Positions 34,243 to 46,022 of a stretch of DNA of 64,000 bases are shown here, piece after piece. The translations under genes and the position numbers were made by a program. Location of the stretch: NCBI GenBank assembly GCA_037367355.1, contig CM074700.1, positions 3,162,001 to 3,226,000 on the forward strand. Direction: 5' to 3'. This stretch comes from Neoscytalidium dimidiatum (lineage: Eukaryota; Ascomycota; Dothideomycetes; Botryosphaeriales; Botryosphaeriaceae). The notes beneath the pieces are model-generated. The model was not told where the DNA came from and ran no database searches. It was given only the letters and a program-made list of their open reading frames with translations. Position 1 is the first letter of the stretch, and each line of letters begins with the position of its first letter.

Positions 34243-34998
34243 GGCGGGCTTCGTTTCAAGCGTCGGGGCTCCTCGTAGGCGTGTGCTCGGCGAGGGAGGA
34301 GGGCTCACGCATGGGTGTGGCGCATGTGCGTGGGATGGGAGCGCAGGAGCCGGGTTGAGGGCGCGCGATCACGTCGCACGGCGTCAGTTGCGCGGTGAAG
34401 GCAGAGAGCGGGCGGGCGTGGGAGGGTCTGTGTGCTGTGTGAGGGCGGGAGCGTCGTCGGCGTCGCTGGGGATGCGGAGTTAGCCTCGCTCGCTGTTGGC
34501 TGGGGCGCGCGCACTGGGCACCCGTCGGGAGGCAGGGCAGCCTAGGCTTACCGCTCTCTCACGTCGCTCACGCCAGCTGTGCCTTTGCAAATAAGCATAA
34601 TTGTTACTGCGCAGAGCGGAGCTGCAACCGGCGATCAGCAAAAGGCCATAAGCCTCTCATCGATGTAATTTAGCGGTGATTGACTACGGTAGCGCAAAAA
34701 AAAAAAAATCAACGTTGTCGGGGAGATGCTCAATATACTACCTCGTATGGATTTAGCTCTAGCCGCAACCTTCCCCGGCTACTGTTCGTCCAAAGTAGTG
34801 CACAATAACGGCCGCATTTACGCATGACCTCAACGCCCAAGATTCACCTGCGGTAGAACCCTGCCCTTGCTTTGTCCCTCGCAAAAACACCACATACCCG
34901 CCATATGCCTTGCAAATCCAATCGTGTCGTCCCCGAACGCCGTCCAATCAAGCCATCGTTCTTTCGCGTCACCCTCCTGGATCTTCCACCATGACACC
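34243..34998. other. Intergenic between F-box-like gene and SMC6
   Basis: About 755 bases hold the F-box-like gene promoter and the SMC6 3' end, both on the minus strand. It contains a run of 12 A near 34697. No gene is seen. Confidence 0.5.
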
Positions 34999-37900
34999 TC
35001 AAAAAGCCAAAGTCGTCTGTCCCCGCTCCGGATCACTCATCTTGATGATTTTGACATCGTGTCCCAATGACACATTGCCCATGGCCTGAGGAGTGATGAA
35101 GAGGAACTGCCGTGATGCAGAGGTGCGGCATGCCTCGATAATCATCCTCATCGAGATGTCGCGGTTTACGCTGTCCATGAAGACATCAAACTCGTCCAAG
35201 CACCGTGTAGGCGCTCCCATTGCATCCCAAAGTGACAGCAAGAGGCACACGGTAGAGAAAGACTTCTCGCCACCTGATAGCGTCCTCGTCTGCCGGCCAT
35301 CTGCATCCGCTTTCGTGATATCTGGTTCGACACTGAGTTCGAGCTCTTTGGCCTTCTGATCAATTCTCAAATGACCCCGGAACCTACGCTTCGCCAGAAG
35401 GTAGGTGAACGTGATACTCGAACGATCTGCAATCGTTCTCCTAAATAGAACTAGCCTGACCTTGCGGTGCGCCAGTGTCTGCTTCAAGATCTACATATTC
35501 CGATTAGAGTCGAGTCGCTAGCTGTTCTAGGATGGATGCGACCTTACCGTTTGAATGGTTTCCATCTCGTTAACCTCTTTGGTGGCGGTTTTGTACGCAG
35601 CAATAGCCGTCCATCTTGCTGCTTTCAGCTCATCTGCCGATCCTCCTAGTCTGACCTGGCTTAGCAATATGACTGGCAGAAATACTTGGGAAGTCTCACC
35701 TTTGCTCCGCGGTCCGGATCTCCTGGGTCAACTTCTCATATTTGCGCGCCAAGGTGTCCACTGTTTCGCCCGATGGAATATGTGGTCTCTCACCAACCCT
35801 CGCAGCTTGGCCAGCCAGTTCGTCGATATCTCGCTGCAGCTGTTCGCGCTCCGCTTCGAAAGATGCCAGTTGCTCTCGTGAAACTTCCACAGCCTCATAT
35901 GCCTGATTCTTGTCGTAGAGAGCTGTATCACGTTTTTCCTGGAGCCTGTTCAGGCGAATCTGGGCCTTGGTTATTTTCGCATTGATCTCTGAGAGCTCGT
36001 TCTGTATCTCCTCTTGCTGGGCTCTTCGCTGGCGTTGTTCTGCATCAATCTTGTCGCGTTCAGTCTGAGCATCTGCAAACATGCCAGAATTCGTCTCTTT
36101 CGCTGCTTTGGCTTCTTCAAGCTGCCTTTCGAGTTCCTCTAATCGGCCTGCCTGTGGCGCTTCTTGCTCAAGCGCATCCTGCAAACGCTCCGCTTCCTCC
36201 TCGGCACTTTGGTACTCGTAACGCACATCTTGCAATTCTCTCTTGTTCCTCTCCAAGGCCTGCTTAGCCTGGGTTAAGGCATCCTGCTTTTGTCGGAGGT
36301 CGTTCTCGGCTCGCTGCACTTCCAGCTTGTACTGACGGAGCTCTGCGTTGGCAAGACTATATACGTCAGTGAGGCGCACAGAAGAAGAGCCGGGGCACCT
36401 ACTTTAATTGAGACTCGGTCTCGCTTTGCATGCGCGGGTGTCGATTTTTGAGGGACAGAATGGGTGATTGCTGTCCGGCGCCAGTTGAAGACCAGCCGTA
36501 TCTGATACCATCCCTTTTGTCTCTGGTCATGGTAAAGACCTGCTTTACGTTCCGCGGACGAGCTTGGTTACTGACGGACTCATCGCCATAAGCAAATCTG
36601 AATGCTTCCTTTGGATCCTCGATGAGTACAGTTTGATCGATCATATTGTTGATGATCAGCTGATTGCGGACAAGGTCGTTATCGAACTTGGATGATGTTA
36701 GCTGTGGCACTAGCGTGGAATAGGTTATCTTACCTTCAATGCCCGCATCCAGGTCACCAGATGTTGATCGGGCTCATTCCTCGAGGTGTCCAGAGGTCTA
36801 GAGTCTCCGATCAGGACCGGGGTCTTGTTGCGCCCATCGCGAGGGCTGAGCCGTGTTAGTGCTTGCATCGTAGCGAATTCTTGACGGACTTACTAATTTG
36901 TTCGTCGCATGAGCTCCCGGAGGATTCCTTCATCATGCTTGCTGGTAACAACGAACGCGTTGAGCTGCGTTCCTGCGGACTTTTCCAAGATACTCGACCA
37001 TTCAGGCTTTAAGAGACGAATATGTCGACCAATGGGGCCTACAGGCTTGTTGCGAAATCGAGTCTCGCCTTCAATAGCACGGAGGAGAGCAGGAAGATTT
37101 TGGTCAAACCCAGCCATCCACTTGCCTTGATTCCTTCTGATGCCCTCGATATGTTGTTCCTGTTGGCGAACGTCGCTTCGTTTCGCTTCGAGATTGGCCG
37201 AGGATTCGTCGACTTGCTGTTGTGCCTCAGTCCTCTGGTTCTCAAGGCTTGGTATGTTTCTGCGAAGCTCCTCATATTCAGCCTTTTTCTCCTGGACTCT
37301 AGCCCTCATACCTGCAATCTCTTGGTGTCTCATTGCATGTTGTCCACCATCTACATCTTGCTGACGCTTCCGTTCCTCCTCGATTTCGTCCTCAATCTTC
37401 TTAATTATCGCAGTGTCACCTTTGAGAGTGGATCTGATCTGGCGGTGTTGAGCAAGAACATTTTGCAAGTCTTCCTTGCCTTTGTTGAAAGCTGCCTTCG
37501 CCTCCTCAAGTCTGGCTTGGACCGGTTGTTGGGAATCTAGGTATTCTTGCACCTTCTCCTGGGCTCCTTCGAGATCCTGAACAGCTTGATCAAAAGTATT
37601 CGACGCGTCTTCAGCCTGAGCAGTCTTCTGTTCGATTTCGGTCTGCGCCTCTGTGATGGCGCGGTCCGCACCTCCGATCTTCTCCTCCTCAACCTCAACT
37701 TGCTTCCACGCGAATTGACGTTCGGTGAGTTTAAGTTTGGCGCGCATCTTGTCCTGCCTTCCGATCGCACGCACTTTCTCCTCCGCTTCCTCCTTCCTTT
37801 GTCTCAGGATCTCAGTGTCCTGGGCCTTGATGGCCTTCTTGGCTTCAATCTCGTTGAGATATTCCTCCAGGATTCGATAATCCCTGTCCAAAGCGGCGAT

Positions 37901-38840
37901 CTGCGTGCCTTCGAGGAAAAATTTGTACTTGTCTGCCGGAGTTGAGTGGTTAAGAAATTGGCGTGCCATGTCTTGCGAAAGAACGTTCATAGGATTGTCC
38001 ATTTGTAGTTGAAATGCGTCGATGATGTCCTCAAGGTCCATCTTCTTGGTAGAAATGACTTTTTCCTTCGCATTCTTGATTTTGAACCCGCTCGCCCCAT
38101 TCTTGTTGAAATGGCGCTCGACAATGATAGACTTGCCATAAATGTCAGGTTTGAAAGCAGAAGAGCCTTGATTCTTGATCTTCACAGCTAACATTGCAGC
38201 GTCTTCTCCTTCCTTGATAAAGCTTTTTAGGCTGCCGCCACGATTCGTCGAGGTCGCTTTTCCGCCAAGGCACAAGGTCAAGGCGGTCATGACGGCGCTC
38301 TTACCGCTTCCATTGTGTCCAATCACGAAGTTGATTAGCGGGCCGAGAGAGACGGTCAGGTAGGCGTGGCACATAAAATTGACGCACTTGATCTCCTCGA
38401 TGATGGCGTTCTCAGCAGCGTAATTCTCTATCTGGCGATTAAATCTCTTCTCAACCAGACGTTTCAATCCTGCTACACGAGCGGCTTCATTTCCGAGGAT
38501 GTCATCTGTGTTGACCTCGCCAGTTTCTGGGTCGACTGCGAAGCCATCCAAATAAGTCGAGTTATATCCGTTCTCAAGCAGATCTTCGACCTCGTTCTGG
38601 TAGGATTCAGAGAATACAATGTCGTTGTCGTCGCCGTCTTCGTACACTCCTGCTCCGGTAGAGAGACGCTGTCGTTTCCTCTGCAGCTTTATTAGCGACC
38701 AAAAATCTTGGGCATGTGTTGTTGCGTTGTAAACTTACAGAGTCACGTCGATTGCTGGGGCCTTCGCTCTCAGAAACAGAGTCATCCTCGCTGTCTAAGT
38801 CGAGTGAGGCCCTCTGGCGCTTTCCAGGAAGAGGCACCAT
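34999..38840 (-). CDS. SMC6: SMC6, structural maintenance of chromosomes protein 6
   Basis: Seven exons (38840-38739, 38680-36894, 36845-36734, 36686-36403, 36356-35700, 35650-35548, 35490-34999) close in frame and encode 1178 residues, the usual SMC6 size. The head ATPase is split as in all SMC proteins: Walker A GHNGSGKS at about residue 155, and the signature LSGGEKS (about 1086) plus Walker B CLDEFDVFMD (about 1110) at the C-terminus. Two long coiled coils flank a hinge near exons 2-4 (the RNQLII and NEPD blocks). SMC6 pairs with SMC5 and Nse proteins in a nuclear complex needed for recombination repair and rDNA stability. The small exon 6 (103 bases) and exon 3 (112) are fixed by phase: only one acceptor avoids stops. 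It is divergent from CLPP over 198 bases. Confidence 0.95.
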
Positions 38841-39038
38841 GATTGCTGCGGCGTTGTCGAGAGGTTAGAAAGAGCCGGATAACGAGGGTGGGCGAGGATG
38901 TGGAGAGGAAGACGCGTCGGTCGTTGGGTGACGCGACGTCGGATCGGCGCCAAGAAGTCGCGTAACTCCACTCCGCCCGAGCTCGCCTCCAGTCTTCGAG
39001 CTCCACCGCCGTTGCCCTTCACCTTCGCCCACCCAACG
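38841..39038. promoter_or_regulatory. Short divergent promoter of SMC6 and CLPP
   Basis: Only 198 bases separate the two ATGs, so both core promoters and leaders must overlap or abut. No TATA box is seen on either side. Confidence 0.6.
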
Positions 39039-39976
39039 ATGTCTCTAATCTTACCTCGAGCGCTGAGGTCGCCAGTGCTTCATCAGTCCGCCAGACTCGG
39101 CCTGCGTTCCTTCACTGGTCTTTCGCGCGATGCACAGCCCGGCGCACCACGAGGATGGACTCCGACGCCCTTCGTGACTGAGACGGTCGTATGTGTTCGG
39201 TCGTGAAAAGCGTGGATGGAAGCTGACTGAGTAGGGCGGTGGCTGGCATACTTGTGAGTTGCGCAACCACTGAGACTGAAAGAGCTTGGACTAATTAATG
39301 GAAGACGATATCTTCTCGCGCTTGCTTAAAGTCAGTACTCGCAGTGTCCCTGAGGTTGAAAGGCCGACGAGCTGACACGAACGATAGGAGCGCATTGTGT
39401 GCCTCAACGGCGAAGTCAACGAGATAGCGTCAGCATCTATTGTCGCGCAGCTTCTCTTCCTAGAGGCCGACAATCCCGAAAAGCCAATCAATCTCTACAT
39501 CAATTCGCCTGGTGGCTCGGTCACAGCAGGTACACAATTCAAGGATAGCAATATGTTTGGGATGAAATGCTCATATCAACGCAGGTCTCGCAATCTACGA
39601 CACGATGACCTATATTCGGTCTCCAGTCACAACTATTTGCGTCGGCCAGGCGGCAAGTATGGGCTCATTACTTCTCTGCGGCGGCGCTGCGGGCCACCGT
39701 TTCTGTTTGCCGCACAGCTCGATCATGATCCATCAACCAAGCGGTGGCTATTTCGGACAGGCATCAGACATTGCGATTCACGCAAAGGAAATCCTCCGGA
39801 TACGAACGCAACTCAATAAGATATATCAAAAGCATTTAACAAAGCCGCAAACGTTGGAGCAAATCGAGAAGCTTATGGAGCGGGATTATTTTATGTCGGC
39901 GGAAGAAGCAAAGGAACTGGGGTTGGTTGATAAGATTCTGGACAAGCGGGACAACGAGGAGAAGAAAGAAGAGTAG
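39039..39976 (+). CDS. CLPP: Mitochondrial ATP-dependent Clp protease proteolytic subunit
   Basis: Five exons (39039-39188, 39235-39253, 39305-39330, 39388-39529, 39585-39976) encode 242 residues. Exons 2 and 3 are only 19 and 26 bases; they are fixed by the conserved ClpP segment [19 protein letters not shown], which only appears when both are included. The catalytic Ser is in GQAASMGS (about residue 137) and the His in IMIHQPSGG (about 162), a spacing of 25 as in bacterial ClpP. The N-terminus ([21 protein letters not shown]) is basic and lacks acidic residues, as expected for a mitochondrial presequence. The third donor is GTCAGT, not consensus. ClpP forms a tetradecamer that degrades proteins delivered by ClpX in the matrix. 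Confidence 0.94.
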
Positions 39977-40294
39977 GCTGGGAAGCTTGGGGTGAAGTAG
40001 CGCAAGAGTGTCTCAACGATTCATCTAATCGTAAAGACTCTATAGCTTGAATGGTGACGAAATGCGCACAACGTGAGACCCAGCAGACATTGCCAGAATA
40101 TCCCCAATGTCCATAATGGGTAAAGATGACTATTGTAGCAATATAACAGACATTCGACCCAGTGAAGAATTCGTTTCGACTTCTGGAAGGCTCAGAAAAT
40201 GTTATGATGCAAGCGGGCTTGGCGCACATTATCTTGTCACACTCCACCAACATCAACCGCAAATCTCTACCACCCCGACCAACCTCTCCCGCAT
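39977..40294. other. Intergenic between CLPP and next gene
   Basis: About 318 bases between two genes on the same strand. Nothing recognisable. Confidence 0.5.
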
Positions 40295-41836
40295 ATGCAG
40301 GCGCACACAATTCACCAGCGCCTCCCAACTGCCATTCGCGCTCAAAATGCCCTGAATTGTCTGCACCCGCGCCCGTTGAGGCGCGTCGCTCTTCCGCAAA
40401 CCTCCGTCCGCAACTCCAGCTCCCAGCTAGAAACCCGCAGCTCACCACACGACAAACCTAACAACGAGCAAGACAAATATACCAACGATGGCCACACAAC
40501 ATATCGCAAGCGCTCGAGCAGCAGCACCCGCTCTCTCCCTCTCCCCCCTCTCATGGACCCGATCGCGCTCTCCGCGCGCGAGCGCTGGACCGAGCCCAAG
40601 AAGCCCGCCCCGAAGCAGAAGCACAACCTAACGCCCTTCCAACGCCTTCTCTACGCCAATCCCTTCGGTACGTCTTCCCTCCCCTCTCTCCGCCTTGAAG
40701 TAGATTCAGCCCGAACCCGACTAACAACTGCCACAGCCCACGCCCTCGCCAGCCCCGTCCGCCTCGACCGCACCACCTCGACGCACTTCCCCACCTTCTT
40801 CCACCTCCAGCTCCACCTGCACCCGCACCCGCAAACAAACCAACCGCACGTCCTCCCAACGTCCCTCCTCGCCGCCTCCCAACCCACCGCCTCGCCCGTC
40901 CCGACCCCGATCGCCAGCACCCCGTCCATCTACACGCTCCTCCGCCACTCGCTCGTCCAGCTCCTCACGCGCCCCGGCAAGGGCGCCCGCTGGCTCGCGG
41001 CCATCAACAACCGCGCGCAGGCCAAGCTCGCGAGAACGTCGCGCGGCGACATCGTCTGGCGGGACGACATGCCCGAGTACGTGCGGGGCCTGCTGCGCGC
41101 CATCGTGTTCCGGCGGCTGCAGTGGGCGTTCGGCAAGCGGAACGGCGGCGGCATGTTCAGGCGGCTCAGCACGCCGCCGCCGCCGTCGCCGCTCGCGAAC
41201 CGGACCGCGCGGGCGGGCGAGGAGGAGGAGGAGGCGGAGGAGGAGGAAGAGGAGGAGGAAGCGGCGGGAGGAGACGAGGACGGAGTCGGAGGAGGGCACG
41301 ACGAGCAGGAGGGGGAGCGGCGGCGCTGGGCGGCGCTGCCGCTGGAGGAGCGCCTCGCCGCCATCCCGGATGCCGGCGCGATACTGTTCCTGCGCCGCGT
41401 GCGCAGCAGGGACGTGCGGGAAGTGGAAGCGCGGGTGCGTGCCGCCGCCGAGGCGGGCGACGCGCTGGTCGACCAGGTGGTCAAGATCGGCGAGGCGGCG
41501 CGCAAGGCGCTCAAGGAGCCCACGCCCCCGCGTCCGCTGGGTGGTTGGGAGGCCGGCGGGCCGCGGCTACATCCGGCGGTGCTGTACGCGGGGCTGGATT
41601 ATCTGAGCGTGCGGTACAGGGCGAAGAGGTGGGTGGGGAGAGAGGAAGTCGAGATGGAGCGGGAGATACCGGTGTACGATCTGGTGGAGCTGCTGGGCGA
41701 GGAGAAGCTGGCGGACCTGCTGCTGGGGACGCGGTGGGAGGGCGAGGCAGCGGTGGTGCTGCGCGAGAAGGAGGTGACGATTGGCGCGCACCAGGCGCTG
41801 ATGCAGTTGCAGGACTATGTTATCGAGTCGATGTAG
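40295..41836 (+). CDS. Putative mitochondrial protein, unknown function
   Basis: Exons 40295-40667 and 40737-41836 join in phase 1 (NPF-AHALASP) to give 490 residues. The 69-base intron has GTACGT, a CTAAC branch and CACAG, but its length is a multiple of three and it carries no stop, so an unspliced form of 513 residues is also readable. The first 55 residues are rich in Arg, Ser and Thr with almost no acids, like a mitochondrial presequence. The core has LTPFQRLLYANPFAHALASP and a helical stretch DMPEYVRGLLRAIVFRRLQWAF. A Glu-rich and Gly-rich low-complexity loop (about residues 285-325) interrupts it. I recognise the style of fungal mitochondrial proteins but not the family. Confidence 0.7.
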   Translation: MQAHTIHQRLPTAIRAQNALNCLHPRPLRRVALPQTSVRNSSSQLETRSSPHDKPNNEQDKYTNDGHTTYRKRSSSSTRSLPLPPLMDPIALSARERWTEPKKPAPKQKHNLTPFQRLLYANPFGTSSLPSLRLEVDSARTRLTTATAHALASPVRLDRTTSTHFPTFFHLQLHLHPHPQTNQPHVLPTSLLAASQPTASPVPTPIASTPSIYTLLRHSLVQLLTRPGKGARWLAAINNRAQAKLARTSRGDIVWRDDMPEYVRGLLRAIVFRRLQWAFGKRNGGGMFRRLSTPPPPSPLANRTARAGEEEEEAEEEEEEEEAAGGDEDGVGGGHDEQEGERRRWAALPLEERLAAIPDAGAILFLRRVRSRDVREVEARVRAAAEAGDALVDQVVKIGEAARKALKEPTPPRPLGGWEAGGPRLHPAVLYAGLDYLSVRYRAKRWVGREEVEMEREIPVYDLVELLGEEKLADLLLGTRWEGEAAVVLREKEVTIGAHQALMQLQDYVIESM

Positions 41837-42185
41837 TGGGTAAAGTTCCTCGCGGGGGAAGAAGAAAGAGTATTAAGAGCAATCAGCGAGTAGATTTGAA
41901 ATTCTCAGTGCTATGATAAGATGGAAGAAAGCTGGCTACCTATGCTTCAATTTGATATTCGAAAGAGACAAGGACAATGCAAAGTGCTAGGAACGCAAAC
42001 ATTACCGAGAAAGGACGCCCAGCCTGCTGAGGAAAACGAGATCATAAATGCCCAATTTTGCGTTTTGCAGAAGAAGACACTCCGAAAGCGCCACCGCCAT
42101 GAAGCATGACGTAGAGTCGTACCAGAAAGTGAAAAAGCATGCAGAGCCGATACCTCATTCACCGTCCACCAGGCAAATTTACCTC
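41837..42185. other. Convergent 3' intergenic
   Basis: 349 bases between two convergent stops. It should hold two 3' UTRs. Nothing else is seen. Confidence 0.5.
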
Positions 42186-45100
42186 TCAAATCCTATTGAG
42201 TGGGTCATACCTGATCTTGAATAACTCGATCTCCCTCAAGCACACCGCTGCGGCAACATACTTCCAGCTCCGCAGCTCGCCCACCCTCTTACTCACCTTC
42301 CTTGGCTCCATCATGCCGACGGCCAAGCAAGCAATGGCACGAGCGAGGGCCTCATCACGGTCGCCGTCGTCACCCTGCGTAATGCGCTCGACGGTGAAGG
42401 CGACGTCGCGCTCGAAGCGCTCGTTCATCTCCATGGTACGCTCACGAATGCGTCGGTTGAGCCCACCGGTGCTCTTGCCGATGATGTTGCCGCCGAAGAC
42501 CTCGAGCTCCGATAGCGGGTACTGCGAGTGGGTCGAATAGTCCGACATGATGTCCAAGAGATTTGATTCGTAGCTGCGTCAAGTGTCAGCTGTCGATGTC
42601 TATATAGTGAATGTGGAAGGGGGAAGGGTTTGAAGACATACGTCTCTCTGATAGTGCGAGCTAAAGGTTTGTAATCCTTCCACTGGATGAGTGCTGTCTC
42701 ACGTAGAACGAATGACCACACTTGGTCCATCAGGTTCAAGCCGCCCAGATGACTCTTTGTTTCAGTAGCGTGCCGCTGCATCTCCTGAAAGATCTTCTTC
42801 TCGTCAATGGCGCGGTAAAGCTGGCCCAATACACGCTCACTTTCATAGTAACGGAAAGTCTTGAAGTCAGGGTCCAGCGCCCCGACTGCGTCGTCCTCGT
42901 CTATAAAGTCATCTTCTTCGTCCTCTTGGAAGACTGCGCCTTTCTTCTCAACAATGACGCGTGGGCCGCTGGCCATGAAATCAGGACGGATCATGTCATT
43001 GCGGGGACATTGGGACATATCCACCTGACGAGGAGATCAGAAACGCGTTTATAGCGGTTTCACTGAGAGAAAACTTACAGGTATTCCTGTCTTGGAAAAG
43101 TCCACGGCGATTGATGCCATCTCCGCCAATTTCAGGCAGTCTGGATCGAGGGTTCCGTTCGGGCGTCTATCAGCCAATTGCATATGAATGTTAGAGATTC
43201 GCCCTAGCTGATCTGTCTCCATAAACTTCACGAAGAAGTCCGTGATGTCCTGTCGTGTAACAGCCCTGCCAATATCCAGCGGCGGAACTTTCTTGTAATC
43301 CGCTGCCATGTAAGTAACCCTGGGCATCAGGCGTCGATCGAAGATGATATTGTAGAGGTCGCCATCCAGATCGCCACCACTGAGCTGGGACGGGAGATCC
43401 CGCTGGCCTTTGGAGCTGAAAACAACAACGTTGGACAGAGCTTGTAGCGGCGAATCCGGAGGCACGTCCACAGCACGCGCTTTCTGCACATCGCCCGGAT
43501 GCATGGCAGGAGAGCGTGTGACGATGACCTCGCCTCCAGAAAGGACGGTACGCTTCATTCTGCCATTTTCCCCCATTCTCTCAATCACGCAATAAATCTC
43601 GTCCTCCTGAAGGAAACCTGTCTCATCCATGATCCCGTAGAGCGTTACGCCCTTGTCGATCTGGATACGGGCCCGATGCTTGATATCGCGAAGCTGTGAA
43701 AGCGCAGCAATCTCAACAACATGAGACAAAAAGTCATCCTCGTTGAAAGACAGACCGAGCTCTTCAAGCATCCGAAGCAAGTATGGCATTCTGGTGGCTT
43801 GTCCGACCCGCGCATGCTCCAGAAAAGTGGCGGCATTGACTGGAGACTTGGTAATTCGTCGAAGATTCTCGACCATGGCACTCTGAAGATCAAGAAAGAC
43901 GTGAGAAGGCACGCCGAGGTCCTCAAGAATCTTGATGAATTGCCGGTTGAGATACATTGGCAGCGCCTTAAAGTTTGCGCCGCAAATCTCGATATTCCAT
44001 GTCCCGGCGCCGTGGAATTTGACCATGGAGGGACGAAGTACCAGCTGTTCACCTGGAAGACGGTCGTCCAAGGAGACAACACCTTTGGCACCTGATGCTT
44101 GTAAGCGTGTCGAACATCGATTCACTTCGATGCTTCTCACCTCCAAAACGAATCTGTAAGCACGTTGGTCTTTGTCCACGTGCTTGTTGGTACTCCTTCC
44201 AGACTCTCTTCAGTAACTTGTATGATATCTTGCCAACGCCATCACTGAATATGTGTCCTGTGTCGTTGACTACATCCGGGATCATCTTGATAATATCTTC
44301 ATTGACCGTGACAGTGCCGGAAGTATCAGAGAATGCTTGACCGATTCGTGCTGCGCACTTGGCAGGCGATCTGATTTTTGAGAAATCACCCAGACCTTTG
44401 ATGACTTCTTGAGCAGCAATGAGGCTGAGCTTTTGCACGAAAGGTGCCATGAACCAGCAGGTCTGCGAGCGCAGAGAAGAGTGAGAGAAACCAAGGAAAG
44501 CGAAACTATGTCCTCCAATGTTGATCTCGCTATCCAGGACCGACTTGAACCGATTGTGGAATATTTCGGCCAGGCTGGTTTTTGGCTCATACCGAATAGC
44601 GTCTCCATCCTCGTCTACAAATTGGACGCGGAGGAAATTGTCCGTATGTTCTGGATATTTGCGCAGAACACGATTGCTGACTTCAGGTTCGGGCCCTTCC
44701 AGATATGTGCCGGCGGGAGTGATAATGACCCTATGAATTAAAGCGATGTGCTTGTGCCGTGTCTTTACATCGTAGATGGACCCCTCAGTCTTGAAATCTT
44801 TAGCGTTTTTGGCCAGCGCCCTCGCCAGAAAGTCAACATTAAAATTTTCTGGGTCAAGGTGAGGCCCTGGATATTGGATGTCTCGGGTGAGCATGCGTAT
44901 GGCCATAGCAGTCCGTATGTAGCCGTACTGGCCCGAAAGTCGCTTGATAGTGGGGAGCAGAGAAACTACTTTCGCTGGAGGGAGGTATGCATTTCTTGCT
45001 AGACGCTCGATCTGGAACTTGACAGAGAATTTCAGATTGCCAAATTGACCTTCGGCGTAAATCAGCTCTTTTAGGCGCTCGAAGTCCTGTTTGAACGTAA

Positions 45101-46022
45101 CGTGCGCTTGGGTATAAGACGTTGGAAGGCTGAGTGCAGGAGGCATTCCCGGGTTTTTACGGAGAAGGTAGTCGAGCTTTGAAACGTCTGCAGGGTTTGA
45201 AAGAGTGATCTGGTAGACAAAGCAGCTGCCTATCACGAGCTCGTGTGATTCGTCGATGGCCGAGACCCGGGTACGGTTGAACTTCTGGTATCGACGACTG
45301 TTCGGAGCGCTTATTCCGAGCCCACTCATCAAGCCCTCCAGCCCATCTTCCAGCTTGTATACGCGCGGCGCGAATTTGAGGGTAAAGGTGACTTTATTTA
45401 GCTGCGAGCATGTGACCACGGTATCGATACTCCAGTACGGGACGTCAATGCGGCAGGTTGAAGGAACCCATCCATCGGCGCGCAGAACCATTGCGAGGGT
45501 CCTCTTGCCAAACATGACGGTACCCCGCCTCGTGTCCTGGAAATGAGGGGCAAAGGCAGCTTGCGAACCATTGTAATCCCAAACACCACACCATAGGCTG
45601 GAAAAATCGAACGCCCTCTGCAACCGGGGCCTTTTCAGGACAATAAGAGGCTGGTCTGGGGGGTTTTCTGGATCCGGCAGTCTCCTCGCCTTCCGGCTAG
45701 CCTTGCGCAACAACTCCTCTTCTTCATATCGCAACGTCTTGAGGATGAGCTCGTCAGGCTTGTATGCACTAGCGGTGCACTTCAACGGTTTGTTGATGAA
45801 CAGTAAAGGCTCAAAATCAACGAGCGACTGAGGCTGGCTGTACTTCTTGAGAAAAAGCTCAGCCTTCGCAGAATCCGCGATAGTAAGAATTGCAATAGGT
45901 TTGTTTTTAGTCTTTTTGCAATTGAAAACGACGATAGCGAACTCCTCCAGCACTGGCTTGAAAAAGGTGCGTAGTGCGGACTCGGTCGTCTGCACAGGGA
46001 TGCCGCGAACGAGGATGTCCAT
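42186..46022 (-). CDS. RNA-dependent RNA polymerase with N-terminal RRM
   Basis: Four exons (46022-44141, 44097-43079, 43024-42642, 42573-42186) encode 1223 residues. The first 70 residues (MDILVRGIPVQTTESALRTFF) form an RRM-like fold, as seen in the fission-yeast Rdp1-type and related filamentous-fungus enzymes. The catalytic loop SGGDLDGDLYN (about residues 870-874 for DLDGD) is the defining motif of cellular RdRPs, and IRFGGASGAKGVVS and GIMDETGFLQEDEIY are family blocks just before it. Such enzymes copy RNA into dsRNA for Dicer in quelling, meiotic silencing or heterochromatic RNAi. The three introns are 43, 54 and 68 bases. The last exon ends at a TGA soon after a possible GTATGA donor, so a further short exon cannot be excluded. 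Confidence 0.94.

Noticed and set aside
34243..34308. 22-codon upstream extension of the F-box-like protein
   Set aside because: It starts at GTG; the first ATG at 34242 is preferred.
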